Below are positions 1 through 12,090 of a stretch of 64,000 nt of DNA, piece after piece. The notes under the pieces were generated by a model that saw only the letters and a list, made by a program, of their open reading frames with translations, searched no databases and had not been told where the DNA came from. This stretch comes from Dugong dugon. Taxonomy: Eukaryota > Chordata > Mammalia > Sirenia > Dugongidae. The stretch lies in contig CM057460.1 of the NCBI GenBank assembly GCA_030035585.1, forward strand, positions 125,844,714-125,908,713. Reading direction: 5' to 3'. Both the position numbers and the translations under genes were made by a program. How positions within the stretch are numbered: position 1 is the stretch's first letter; every line of letters starts with the position of its first letter.

Positions 1-3000
1 CATAAAAGACAAAGAAGGACACTATATAATGATTAAGGGGATGATCCATCATGAAGACATAACCATAATAAACATCTACACACCCAATGGCAGGGCTACA
101 AAATACATAAAACAAACTCTAACAACACTGAAAAGAGAAACTGACAGTTCCACAATAATAGTAGGAGACTTCAACACACCACTCTCAGTAAAGGACAGAC
201 CATCTAAAGAGAAACTCAGCAAAGATACAGAATACCTAAAGGCACAATCAGTCAACTTGACCTCATAGACATATATAGAACACTCCATCCAACAGCTACA
301 AAGTACGCATTCTTTTCCAATGCACAGGGAACGTTCTCCAGAATAGACCACATCTTAGGCCACAAAGCAAGCCACAACAAGAACCAAAACGTTGAGATAA
401 TGCAAAGTATTTTCACTGACCACAATACAATCAAGGTAGAAATTAACAACAGAAAGAGCAAGGAAAAAAAAAAAAATCAATTACATGGAAACTGAATAAC
501 ACCCTGCTTACAAACCACTGGGTAATAGAAGAAATCAGAGACGGAATCAAAAAATTCCTAGAATCATATGAGAATGAAAACACATCATACCAAAACCTTT
601 GGGACACAGCAAAGGCAGTCCTCAGAGGACAATTTATAGCAATAGATGAACACATCAAAAAGAAGAAAGGGACAAAATCAAAACATTAACTACACAACTA
701 AAACAAATAGAAAGAGAATAGCAAAAAAAGCCCACAGCCACCAGAAGAAAGGAAGTAATAAAGATCAGAGCAGAAATAAATGAAATAGAGAACAGAAAAA
801 CAATAGAAAGAATCAACAAAACCAAGAGTTGGTTCTTTGAAAGAATCAACAAAATCGACAAACCACTGGCCAGACTGACAAAAGAAAAACAGGAGAGGAC
901 GCAAATAACCCAAATAAGAAATGAAATGGGAGACATTACAACAAACCCAACTGAAATAAAAAGGATCATAACAGATTATTATGAAAAACTATACTCCAAC
1001 AAGTTTGAAAACCTAGAGGAAATGGATAAATTTCTAAAAAGACACTACCTACCCAAAATAACACAAAGTGATGTTGAAAATCTGAACAGACCCATAACAA
1101 GAGAAGAGATTGAAAAGGTAATTTAAAAAAACTCCCAACAAAAAAAAAGCCCTGGCCCAGACGTCTTTACTGGAGAATTCTACAAAACATTCAGGGAAGA
1201 GCCTGTACCAGTACTAGTCAAACTATTTCAGAGCATAGGAGAGGAAACAAGAATTCTGAATTCATTCTGTGAAGCCAGCATAACCCTGATACAAAAACAG
1301 GAAAGATGCCACAAAAAAAGAAAATTACAGACCAATATTTCTCGTGAATATAGATGCAAAAATCCTCAACAAAATTCTAGCCAATGGAATTCAGCATCAT
1401 ATCAAAAAAAATAATACACCACGACCAAGCAGGATTCATACCAGGTATGCAAGGATGGTTCAACATTAGAAAATCAATCAACGTAATACACCACATAAAT
1501 AAAAGGAAAGAAAAGAATCACATGATCATCTCAATTGATGCAGAAAAGGCATTTGACAAAGTCCAACACCCATTCCTGATAAAAACTCTCACTAAAATAG
1601 GTATAGAAGGGAAATTTCTCAACATCATAAAGGACATCTATGCAAAACCAATGGCCAACATCATTCTTAATGGAGAGAGGCTGAAAACATTCCCCTTGAT
1701 AACAGGAACAAGACAAGGATGCCCTTTATCACCACTCCTATTTAACATTGTGCTGGAAGTTCCAGTTAGAGAAATAAGGCAAGAAAAATAAATAAAGGGC
1801 CTCCAAATTGGTAATGTAGAAGTTAAACTGTCCCTGTTTGTGGATGATATGATACCATACATAGAAAACCCTAAAGATTCCACAAGAAATCTACTGGAAC
1901 TAATAGAAAGATTCAGAAGAATAGCAGGCTAAACATTAAAAAATCAGTTAGATTCCTATACACCAATAAACAGAATGATGAAAAGGAAATCAGGAAAACA
2001 ATACCATTTATAATAGCCCCTAAAAAAATAAAATACTTAGGAATAAATCTGACCAGGGATGTAAAATACCTATACAAAGAAAACTACAAAACACTACTGC
2101 GGGTAGTAGACTCAACATTGTGAAAATGACAATTCTACCCAAAGCAATTTACAAATAGAATGCAATCCCGATCCAAATACCAACAACATTCTTCAAAGAG
2201 ATGGAAAAACTAGTCATTAACTTTATATGGAAAGGAAGGAAGCCCCCAATAAGTAAAGCACTATTGAAGAAGAATAAAGTTGGAGGACTCATACCACCTG
2301 ACCTCAGAACCTACTATACAACTACACTAGTCAAAACAGCCTGGTACTGGAATAAGGACAGATACGTTGACCAATGGAACAGAATTGATAACCTAGATGT
2401 AAATCCATCCATCTACAGTCACCTTATCTTCGACAAGGGCCCAAAGTCCATCAAATGGGAAAAGAAAGTCTTTTTAACAAATGGTGCAGCAAAACTGGAT
2501 ATTCATCTGCAAAAAAATGAAACAGGACCCATACCTCACAACATATGCAAAAACTAATTCAAAATGGGTCAAAGACCTAAATATAAAGCCAAAAACTACA
2601 AAGTTCATAGAAGAAAAAATGGGACCAACACTTCAGGCCCTAATACACAGCATTGACAGGATATAAACCGTAACCATCAACACACAAACCCCAGAAGATA
2701 AGCTAGGTAACTGGGATCTTCTAAAAATGAAACACCTACGCTCTTCAAAAGACTTCACCAAAAGAGTAAAAAGAGAACCTACAGACTGGGAAAAAATTTT
2801 TGGACAGTATGAGTCAGACAAAGTTCTAATCTCCATAATCTATAAGAAAATCCAACACCTCTACAACAAAAAGACAAATAATCCTATTAAAAAATGGGCA
2901 AAGGAAATGAACAGACACTTCACCAAAGAAGACATTCAAGCGGCCAACAGACACATGAGAAAATGCTCGTGATCACTAGCCATTAGAGAAACGCAAATTA

Positions 3001-4548
3001 AAACCACAATGAGATACCATCTCACCCTGGCATTACAGGCACGAATCAAAAACACTGGAAATAACAAATGTTGGAGAGGCTACGGGGAGATCGGAACTCT
3101 TATGCACTGCTGGTGGGAATGTAAAATGATAAAACCATTTTGGAAAATGATATGGTGCTTCCTTAGAAAGCTAGAAATAGACATACCACATGATCCACCA
3201 ATCCCACTCCTAGGAATATATCCTAGAGAAATAAGAGTCGTCACTCGAATAGACATATGCACACCTATGCTCATGGCAGCATTGTTCACAATAGCAAAAC
3301 GATGGAAACAACCTAGATGCCCATCAACAGATGAATGGATAAACAAACGATGGTACATAACACACACAACTGAGTACTATGCAACGATAAAGAACAATGG
3401 TGAATCCGTGAGGCATCTCATAACGTGGATGAAACTGGAGGACATTATGCTGAGTGAAAGAAGTCAATCACAAAAGGACAAATATTGTATGAGAACCTCT
3501 ATTGTAAAAACTCATGAAAAAGTTTACACACAAAAAGTAACAATCTTTGTTGGTTATGAGGAATAGGAGGGGTAGGGGGGAAATACTAAATAGGCAATAG
3601 ATAAATGATATCTTTGGTGAAGGGTGAGACAGTACACAATACTGGAGAAATCAGTACAACTTGTACAAGGAAAGGTCATGAAAGCTCCATAGACACATCC
3701 AAACTCCCTGAGGGACTGAATTGCTGGGCGGAGGGCTGCGGGGACCATGGTCTCGGGGAACATCTAGCTCAACTGGCATAACACAGTTTATAAAGACAAT
3801 GTTCTACATTCTACTTGGTGAGTAACATCTGGGGTCTTAAAAGCCTGTGAGTGGCCATCTAGGATATGCCACTGGTCTCACCCCGTCGGGAGCAAGGGAG
3901 AATGAAGAGAACAGGATACAAGGAAAAGATTAGTCCAAAGGACTAATGGACCACAGCTACCAAGGCCTCTACCAGACTGAGTCCAGTACAGCTAGATGGT
4001 GCCCAGCTACCACCACTCACTGCTCTGAGCCAGATCACAGTAGAGGGTTCTGGACAGAGCTGGAGAAGAATGTAGAACAAAACTCTAACACACAAAAAAA
4101 GACCAGATTTACTGGCCTGAAAGAGACTAGAGAATCATGGAGAGTATGGCCCCCAGACAACCTCTTAGCTCAGTGGTGAAGTCACTTCCAAGGTTCACCA
4201 TTCAGCCGGGGATTGGACAGCCCCATAAAATAAAATGGGACTAATGAGGCACAGTAGTCCAGGGACAAGGACTAGAAGGCAGAAGGGGACAGGAAAGCTG
4301 GTGATAGGGAACCCAAGGTTGAGTAAGGACAGTGTTGACGTGTAGGGGGGTTGTTAACCATTGTCATAGGGCAACATGTGTACTAACTGTTCAATGAGAA
4401 ACTATTTTGTTCTGTAAACCTTCATCTAAAGTGAGAATAGCAGCACAAATGGAAGAACATAATCGATGTCACTGAATTGTGCATATAGAAATTTTTGAAG
4501 TAGTGTATCTTTGGCTATGTATATTTTCACCAAAAAAAAAAAAAAAAA
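1..4548 (+). mobile_element. L1 retrotransposon, 3' part, running in from the left edge
   Basis: The segment reads as L1 ORF2 from the endonuclease domain to the C terminus, followed by a 3' UTR of about 0.95 kb and a poly(A) run at 4531-4548. ORF1 and the 5' end lie outside the window. Reading frames are broken by stops and frameshifts, so the copy is dead. The 3' UTR matches other L1 copies in this window at 47470, 54293 and 57366, and the reverse complement at 19060 and 31414. Confidence 0.95.
29..3566 (+). pseudogene. L1 ORF2 (endonuclease-reverse transcriptase) remnant
   Basis: L1 ORF2p nicks target DNA and copies L1 RNA at the nick. The endonuclease motif GDFNTP is readable near 163-180. 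The RT region shows [12 protein letters not shown] near 1429-1465 and [14 protein letters not shown] near 1707-1746. The catalytic box reads FVDDM near 1839-1853, where human L1 has FADD; I infer that Ala to Val is decay. Pieces of the C-terminal region, including a Cys-rich stretch ([18 protein letters not shown]), are open at 3009-3566. Several frameshifts and stops lie between these blocks, for example at 1126 and 1791, so no functional protein is expected. Confidence 0.93.
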
Positions 4549-4682
4549 GGTTGAGAAGGGAGAGGGTTGATATGTCGTGGGGGTGTTAACCAATGTCATA
4601 AAACAATATGTGTACTGACTGTTTAATGAGAAACTATTTGTTCTGTAAACCTTCACCTCAAGTAAAATTAAAAAAAAAAAAA
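4549..4682 (+). mobile_element. Second copy of an L1 3' terminus with its own poly(A)
   Basis: After the first poly(A) run the sequence repeats the last ~120 bases of the L1 3' UTR: 4549-4667 parallels 4310-4437, including the shared stretch ending TTCTGTAAACCTTCA. It closes with a second A-rich tail. Either two insertions abut or one element carries a duplicated end. Confidence 0.8.
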
Positions 4683-4689
4683 TATTCAA

Positions 4690-4795
4690 ACATACCAACA
4701 ATCATGAAGATGGCACAGGACCAGGCAACATTTTATTATATATACATAAGGTTATCATGAGTCAGAGTCAATAGCAACTAACCATAACAAAGATC
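4690..4795 (+). mobile_element. RTE (BovB-like) 3' end fragment
   Basis: The pattern ATGGCACAGGACCAGGCAA followed by ATGAGTCAGAGTCAATAGCAAC parallels the 3' ends of the RTE copies at 50744-51290 and 60840-62508. The fragment is degraded and short. Confidence 0.7.
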
Positions 4796-6175
4796 ACTAT
4801 GTGAGTTTTGCCATATAACTTTGAAAAAGAGCTCAAAGAATTGAGTGACATGTATATCATTCAATATAATAACAATAGGCTTTACAAACCCATCTACTCA
4901 TAAATGTGAAAACATTTTCTCAAAATATGTAAAAATGAAAAGTTGAAAAAATAATTGATGTTGAACTCTGTCTTATTCTAGTAAGAAGTAGTATTTAACA
5001 ACAAATGCATGCACTACTGTAAAAAAAATCACATTTAATAATTATAAAAAATGTGTAATATATTTTATATTGCTTTGAATACTTGAGTATTGCTACTAAA
5101 TGTAATGATACCTCAATCCATAAGAAAATGTTTCCATACTTGCAGTCTTTTAGCCGTAAGAAATTTAAAATTTCACTTTATATTTTTTTATCGCAGAGAA
5201 ATATAATAAGGTGATGGATAAAACACATTCAAACATAAAAATACATCAAATTAAGATATACTCCTGAGGGGTAGAGATGTGGAATGAAATTATAAGTGTG
5301 AAGAGAAAGTAAATCATGTAAAATATTCTAAAGGTAAAGAAGAGTTTTCCACATACTTTTTAAGTGATTGGTGATGGACATAACTGCTATAGTATGGGTT
5401 CATTTAAAAGAGTGGCAGTGTCAATTTTTACAGTATGCAGGAAATCGCATCCTTTACAACTACTTAAACTCATGAAAAATTTTAGATGTCAACCTAACAA
5501 TATGCAAGAGTATACAGCTTTTCATGTATATGAGCAAAAATATTGAAGACCAATAATTTACTCCTCAATCCCCTTCTGAAGGTTGTTTCCATTTTTTAAA
5601 ATCATGGCAATATATTCTTTTTTCAATTTTTTTGAAAAATAAAAACTCAACTAAATTTTCTTTTTCTCTTTTGCTAAAGATCTTAAATTGTGTTTCTAAA
5701 CACTCAGCTCCTCCCTACCCACTGTGAATGGAGAAGACAAGTTTTTGTTTTGTTTGTTAGGTTAGGTTAGGTTAGGTTTGGTTACTTAGGCTTGGGACTC
5801 TGGTTTAGTCAGCATTGACTGTCTTCCTGAAAGCTTCACAATGCTCTTGGGAGGGGGTCTAAAAAAAAAAGAAAAGAACACTGGGCTCAAGTTTAAGGGG
5901 ACTGCAGATGGTGTAGTGGGAACCAGAAGACTGGAAAAGGGGAGAAGGGAAGGAGAGAGCCTCTGAATTACTTATCCAAACAAGTGCGCAGGGGATGGCA
6001 GACAAAAAGGAACCCCAGGTGATTGTCCAGTCTACCCCTGAGGGGCATGTTGAACCACTTGCACCCAGAGCACTGACTTGTTAGCTCTGCCCATAGCCCA
6101 AAGCTTCACAACTTCCTATAGGCACCTCCCTGTAAGGTACCCAGGACACTGTAAGCCCAGAGTGGACACTAGCCA
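4796..6175. other. No gene recognised; AT-rich unique sequence
   Basis: No open frame with recognisable similarity and no repeat I can name. The first ~900 bases are AT-rich. The stretch 5870-6160 is more GC-balanced but has no coding signal I trust. Confidence 0.5.
5757..5776 (+). repeat. Simple repeat (TTAGG)4
   Basis: Four exact TTAGG units follow a T/G-rich stretch. The vertebrate telomere unit is TTAGGG, so this is a pentamer microsatellite and not a telomeric relic. Confidence 0.9.
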
Positions 6176-6377
6176 GTTACCCGCAAGTCAATTCCAACTC
6201 ATAGTGACCCATGTGTGTCAGAGTAGAACTGTGCTCTATAGGGTTTTCAATGGCTGATTTTTCAGGAATAGATTGCCAGGGATTTCTTCTGAGGTGCCTC
6301 TGAGTGGCCTCGAATCTCCACTCTTTGGGATAGGAGCTGAGCAAGGGTATTAAGTGTTTGCACCACCCAGGGACTCC
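6176..6377 (-). mobile_element. AfroSINE (tRNA-derived SINE)
   Basis: On the minus strand it begins GGAGTCCCTGGGTGGTGCAA (degenerate A-box region) and ends with the AfroSINE 3' body (CTATGAGTTGGAATTGACTT-like). Several indels are visible. Transcription would be by RNA polymerase III when active. Confidence 0.9.
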
Positions 6378-6389
6378 AAAGGGGACACT

Positions 6390-6760
6390 ATCCCATACCA
6401 AAAAGGGTGGTGGGAGGAATTGGGTCAGCAAAGCAGGGGCACCCTTACTACTAGAACAAGGAACACTTTCAGGTGTAGAAGTTGTTTTCTTTGTTACATG
6501 TATTGCCTGGGGATAAATTTCAAAGACTGTGGAACCCCTTTTTGGTTTCTCATACATATTGCCATGCTGCACTCCCAAAGATTTAGAATGATCTGCCATA
6601 CCAGCAAGGGAGTGTACTGAATTCACAGAATCTTTTCCCCACTGGATGTTATATATTTTTAAAATACTTGCTAGCTAGGTAGGTATAAAATGGTACAACA
6701 AAATTTACCATATTTGCCTGGCCACCCTTGTGGTTTTTTAGTCCATGTGATCACCTATAT
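6390..6760 (-). mobile_element. Old L1M-type ORF2 fragment
   Basis: Plus-strand phrases such as CATATTGCCATGCTGCACTCCC and ACCAGCAAGGGAGTGTACTG are the reverse complement of the conserved L1 ORF2 C-terminal coding region (GGTACAA.. TTTGG.. and GGGAGTGTAAA in the sense direction). Strongly diverged. Confidence 0.6.
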
Positions 6761-7149
6761 ATTAGTAGAGTATTCCTTGTACAATATTTCTTCTGGGGAT
6801 TTTTAAATGCTTAGTTCTTGCTAGTCTCTGCTTAAACCAGAAGCTTCAGTGAAAAAGTCTGCTTGTATGACTTTGGTAAACCTTGAAATTTGGTCTAATT
6901 TGAGGAAATTCCAGGATGAAGGAAAAAATACCTCTATTTTTGAATAACTAACTAGGTAACAGTCTAATTTAGAAAAGTATGAAAAGAACATATTTTAATG
7001 AATATAGAAGTAACACAAAAATAACATAGCAATTTATATGGTCTCCATGCTGTTTAGAAACACCTTTCTTATATAAGAAGTCTATTTTTCTTAACACTCA
7101 TTGTTTGCTTAACCAATGCGGTATCTTAATTGTCATAAATTCATTTATC
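6761..7149. other. No gene or named repeat seen
   Basis: AT-rich sequence without coding potential that I recognise. Confidence 0.4.
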
Positions 7150-7400
7150 ATGTCAAAACATAGTTATTGAATCCTATTGTGTACTGTGCCAGATGCTGGG
7201 GATACAAATATGAACATTATATGATCCCTGCTTTTAAGAAATTCATGATCTGTGAGAGAAATGTACCTATAAACATATCACAGTAAAATGTATATATAGT
7301 CAACCGAAAGGCCCAAAGGACAAGGCTGTGGGTGAGTCTGGGAAGGAGGTGATGGTTAAAACGATCTTAAAGGATTAGTGCGTTTAGGTTCAGTCAAAAG
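7150..7400 (-). mobile_element. L2-like fragment (tentative)
   Basis: The run 'gtgtactgtgccagatgctggggatacaaa' and, further on, 'gaaggaggtgatgg' and 'cttaaaggattag' follow the familiar order of an antisense L2 3' region. Divergence is high and the ends are uncertain. Confidence 0.5.
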
Positions 7401-8727
7401 GCAGTGGAAAACGGAAGGGAGGAAGCTGCTGTCCAGAAGGCAGGGAGCTGAGAGAAGGCCTGAGGTGGCCCCTTCTTTCTCCTTACCCTCCAGGTGTGGG
7501 GTAGTATGCAAGGCTGAATGTAAAAAAAGTCCCTCACTGTGCTTGCTCAAAGTACATCATAATACACCGTTTCCAATTCTTCCCCTCAGCCAGGATTCAC
7601 ATTCTCTCAGTGCATCTGTTCTCTTAGAGATTGTAGGAAGAGGGCAACCTGATTATAGTAATATAGTTTAAGCAAGAATACTTTCTTGGGGTACTGATAT
7701 TTTAAAATGAAACTATGAGCCCAAAGGAATCTTAAAATTGTGGAAATATGCAGGGCAGAATTCTTTTAACAGGAAGATTTTCAGGTTCTCCTTGTGTATT
7801 TTGGTCTGGTTTCTTTACTTCCTTGAACAATACAAGATAAGGGGAAATCAGCTTGGTCACCAAATTCTAATAATTTTCTCCTTGACATAGTCTCTCTCTT
7901 TGGGATGGGAGTGGTGCTATCATTTTATTCTTCAAGTTATCACAAGCTAGAAATCTTGTGTTATAAAAGTATCTGTTTCTTTCCTTTGTTATCTCATTTC
8001 CTGAAGTTGTCAAAGTGAGGCCCTGATTCAAATTCTTGAGGAGTAATGGATGAAAAAGATTCTGAAAGTCATAAGAATCAGCTTCCACCCATTGGTAGTC
8101 TCCCGTCTAACATCCCAGCCCAGCCCACCCAAAGATTGTGCAGCCATTCTGGCATAGAAGCATAAGTTTCTTGGAAAGATGAGGATGTCGTTGGTAATTT
8201 GGGAGCAGAGGATCTGCTCTAGAGAAAGGATCCCTTAATAGCTTAAAGAGTCTCTAGGAGTAGGACAGATGGATGAGACCAGTGTCACCTCACATACGAG
8301 GCCACTGTCAGCAAAAACTCCTGTCAGTACACCAACAGCGGCTGGGAATGAAACCCTGGGTGTTGGTGACCTTGGCTGCAACTTCAGTCTCAGTCTTTCT
8401 GCTACCTAATCTCTGCCCACGACCCTGACTGGCTGCCCATGCCTGTTGTGGGTGTCCTTCCAACCAACCAGGAATAGATCCAACATCACCAATAATTTAT
8501 TGGCTTCAGTCCCAGTCTGTTTGATGAGTACAGAAGTTATCTAACCTCAACATCTATCCATATTTTCTCATTTTTATCAACTATTACACAGTCTGATTAA
8601 CTACATCTCTCACAGACTCCATTACAACCACATCTAGGGCAGTATGAAAGAGCCTAAACAGGGCATATTTTCCTAATTCTACCTATGATATAAAATCTAT
8701 TTCCACTTGTTTCAGCAGAATGGACCT
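7401..8727. other. No gene recognised
   Basis: Mixed-composition sequence. Short open frames occur on both strands (for example 7378-7671 plus and 7867-8088 minus), but none shows a recognisable domain, a good initiation context with conservation, or linked splice sites. I take them as chance. Confidence 0.4.
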
Positions 8728-8930
8728 CTACATTATTGTTTCTTAGAATATGGTCCACAGATCTCAAGCATAAGAACCACCTAGTAAACTTGTTAAAAAT
8801 GATCATTGCTGGGATACACTCTCAGAAACTCAGATTCACTAGTTCTGATATGAACTACAGGAGTCAGCATTTTAAACAAATCCTACATGAGATTCTCATA
8901 GCTACTAAGTTTGAGAACCATAGTCTTTGT
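8728..8930 (+). mobile_element. MER5A-type hAT MITE
   Basis: The sequence follows the MER5A pattern: 'tatggtccacagatctcaagcat', 'cttgttaaaaatg', 'tcagattcactag', ending 'aagtttgagaaccat'. MER5A is a non-autonomous hAT-Charlie DNA transposon, with no coding capacity. Confidence 0.8.
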
Positions 8931-10223
8931 CTTCCAGATTTCTAAAGAGAAAGTAACATCACAGATGTGGATCCCAATCACTTGTTTGGCTACTGTAGGT
9001 CCCCACCATGATCCCTTCTCATTAAGTTAGTATCTGCTCAGCAGGACATGTTGGACAGAAAACCAAGGACTGTTATGGAACTTTTTAGCCTAGATCCAAC
9101 AATATATGGCTTTATGGCTGATAGATTACTTCACCAGTGTTGTGAGATTTGCTTATTAATAAATTTATTATCCTGGTTTACAGTCTGATGAGTCACACCC
9201 TACGTGAGGAACTCTGGTCTTGAGTTCTACATTACCACCTAGACTGATGTCAGATGGGGCCAGGTTCTTGTCAGTTACAAACATATGAGACCCTACCTTA
9301 AGTCTTAGGAGCCAAACCTCACTGTAGAGGTAGGAGTCAGATCTTGTCTAACCCAGAAGTCTATGTAGGTCTCCAAGCAGGGCAGAAAATCCCTATTGCT
9401 ACCTGTAACTGGGCCTGGGGCATACCTATCCCTGTCTTCCAGCCCTGGGGAGAATATCTCAGACTCTACTCCAAAGCCCATATTGGCCAGATACTAAAGA
9501 CCTAAAATGATCTTCTGATGCCTTACTTTTTACAAAGCCTGGAAAATAAACTTTGCTTTCACAACCTTCACTTTTTCTTTATCTTCACATCCTGCCCCAG
9601 TTCCAGACTCTACTTCAAAACTTCCTTCTCACACACTCACCAATCATCTCCTTGGATACTCAGCTTGAAGGTCATCTTCCCTCCATATGGTTGTGTTGAA
9701 TCATTATTGATGATTCTGTCTTTGCCAAGGTGACTACCCTAAATTCCAGAGCTGCTTCAAAATATCCTAGGTGCTCATAGCTCTAGTAACCTCATGCCAT
9801 CTGTTCTCCCAGTGGAATCCACTATGTTCTATTCTGGAATTCTACCGTAAGGCAATTCTTCCCTAGGATCAGCTCCACCTTATTTCTTATCTGTCTGAAT
9901 TCCTGAGCATCAGGTGATTGTGTCTGATTCTGTGCCTTCTATTCCATCTTTAGGCCCTTCCTACATGCGCCTACCATGTTTCACTGCTGACAACTCTCTG
10001 AAGAAGCCAGCACCACAGCAGGGTCAGTTTCCTTAGCCCCATCCAGTTTCTGGCTTCTTTCTCCTACCACCAACTGGCAGGTCCAACATGTCTTGTGGCT
10101 ACCCCAGACCTGAACTCAACCCTGATGGCAAAGACCTTGTCACTTTGACTCTTTCTTGCTGGAGTCAGCTATGGACAAACCTTCCAATTACTAGTACTTC
10201 TGACTGGAAACCTGCTTGCCAGC
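8931..10223. other. No gene recognised
   Basis: A moderately GC-rich stretch. An AATAAA near 9159-9164 followed by a T-rich segment hints at an old LTR or processed sequence, but I cannot name a family. The small open frame at 9518-9733 looks like chance. Confidence 0.4.
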
Positions 10224-10757
10224 TGTCTTAGTTATCTAGTGCTGCTGTGACAGAAATACTACAAGTGGATGGCTATTCTCTCACAGTCTAGTAGGCTAGA
10301 AGTCCAAATTCAGGGCCTCAGCTCCAGGTTAAAGCTTTCTCTGTTGGCTCTGGAGGAAGGTCCTTGTCATTAATCTTCCCCTGGACTAGGAGCTTCTCTG
10401 CCCAGGAACCCCAAGGTCCAAAGGATGGGCTCTGCTCCTGGCGCCACTTTCTTGGTGGTATGAGGTCCACCTCTCTCTCTGCTCACTTCTCTCTTTTATA
10501 TCTTAAATGAGATTGGCTCAAGATACAATCCAATCATGTAGATTGAGTTCTGCCTCATTAATATAACTGCTTCCTATCCCAGCTCATTGACATAACTGCT
10601 GTCTATCCCATCTCATTAACATCATAGAGGTAGGCTTTACAACACATAGGAAAATCGTATCAGATGACGAAATGGTAGACAATCACACAATACTGGGAAT
10701 CATGGCCTAGCCAAATTGATACACTTATTCTGGGGGGACACAATGCAATCCATGACA
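10224..10757 (-). mobile_element. Solitary MaLR-like (MLT1/MST-type) LTR with 5-bp target duplication
   Basis: On the minus strand the element opens TGTCATGGATTGCATTGTGT and closes AACTAAGACA, the TG...CA form of an LTR. It carries the MaLR 3' signature (GGTATTTCTGT, AGCAGCACTAG). It is flanked by CCAGC at 10219-10223 and CCAGC at 10758-10762, a perfect 5-bp duplication. The size (~534 bp) and the absence of internal sequence fit a solo LTR left by recombination. The family name comes from pattern memory. Confidence 0.85.
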
Positions 10758-11399
10758 CCAGCTGTTGCCTGAATTGTGACTGAGGCTGCTGGGCCTCTTT
10801 ATAATCATGGTTCCAGTATGGCTCTTCCACTGGCATTATTCTCTGCAACAAGGTTAGTTTTTCAATGCCTGTCCCAACCTAATAGGTAGGTCTCATACCA
10901 AGTCTTGGCTTCTTTCTGCTCCAGATGGCCAGAATAGCTCGCCATACTCACAATCCAATCTCGAGTTATGATTCCTAGACAGAAGGAGTTAAGCCCTTTA
11001 GTGGCAGTTTTGTTAGCTCAGTACTCCTGTGGCATGTCTCTGAGGAACTGTCAGAAGATGTACATTAGTGGTAGGTCTGTGTTATAGACTTAAGGTTCAT
11101 CCTTTGAGAAGTATAGATCAAATCCTTAGGAGCAGGCTGACAGGTATGTCCTGGAAAGTGAGTAGTACAATGCATCCATCGTACTTTGGCTCAGTCTAAC
11201 CAATCACTTTACCATGATTTATTTTATGTTGGCTAAACCAGTTTACTGTTATTTTATTTTATTTTACTATCTAACAAGCGTTTTCCCTTGTCCTGTGGAC
11301 AGGCTTCAATTCCTTAATCTGGCACACCCAGTCCAAGCTCACAAAAAGTACCTCATCACCTTCTAAGTCTCTATTCAAAGTGACCTTCTGATTGGGCAT
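10758..11399. other. No gene recognised
   Basis: Unique-looking sequence. No repeat or coding feature assigned. Confidence 0.4.
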
Positions 11400-12090
11400 T
11401 TGTGGAAGACAAGCATATTTCATTCACCCATTCACTCATTGATTCACTGTGTCACTCATTCTTTCAACAGATATTTATTTCTGACTACACACTATGCCTA
11501 GGAGCTTGGTGGCGCAGTGGTTAAAGTGCTCGGCTCCTAACCCAAAGGTCAGCAATTCAAACCCACCAACCGCTCTGAGGGAGAAAGATATGGCAGTCTG
11601 CTTCCGTAAAGATTACAGCCTTGGAAACCCTAAGGGACAGTTCTACTCTGTCCTAGAGGGTTGCTATAAGTCAGAATCGACTCAATGGCAACGGGTTGGT
11701 TTTTTATTGTTGTTTATACACAATGCCCTTGTGTGTGAGCAAGATAGATGCCATAGGTGCATTCCTGGAGCATATGAGGCATCTCACCTGTGCTAGGGCG
11801 TGGGGGTAGGAAGAACTTCCAGAAGTAGTGATGATTATGTGGAAACCTGAAGGTTAAGTATGAGTTTTTACAGATAAAGAATGATACGGAGAACGTTCCA
11901 GGTAGACAGAAAGACAAGTACAACAGTTCAGAGACAAGAAAGGATTGGCTGTTGAAGAACTAAAAGAAGTTCCATGTGGTGAGAAAATAACACTCGAAAG
12001 GGAAGTGGTGAGAAATGAAAGCAGAGAGTTTTGAAGGAGTCAGGTCATGAAGCATCTTAGGAAGTCGTGTAAAATAATTTAAACTTTATA
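11400..12090 (-). mobile_element. L2 relic interrupted by an AfroSINE
   Basis: The stretches 11455-11498 and 11728-12090 read as an antisense L2: 'cagatatttatttctgactacacactatgcc', then 'gaagaacttccagaagtagtgatg', 'acgttccaggtagacag' and 'gaaggagtcaggtcatgaagcatctta'. The AfroSINE at 11499-11717 sits inside it. Confidence 0.65.
11499..11717 (+). mobile_element. AfroSINE, nearly full length, with target duplication
   Basis: A-box region GGTGGCGCAGTGGTTAAAG and B-box region GTCAGCAATTCAAACCC are clear. The body then reads through TTCTACTCTGTCCTAGAGGG to GAATCGACTCAATGGCAACG and a T-rich tail. Flanks ACACTATGCC (11489-11498) and ACACAATGCC (11718-11727) match at 9 of 10 bases and are read as the target-site duplication. 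Confidence 0.95.

Noticed and set aside
5757-5776. Possible interstitial telomere
   Set aside because: The unit is TTAGG, not the vertebrate TTAGGG, and only four units are present.
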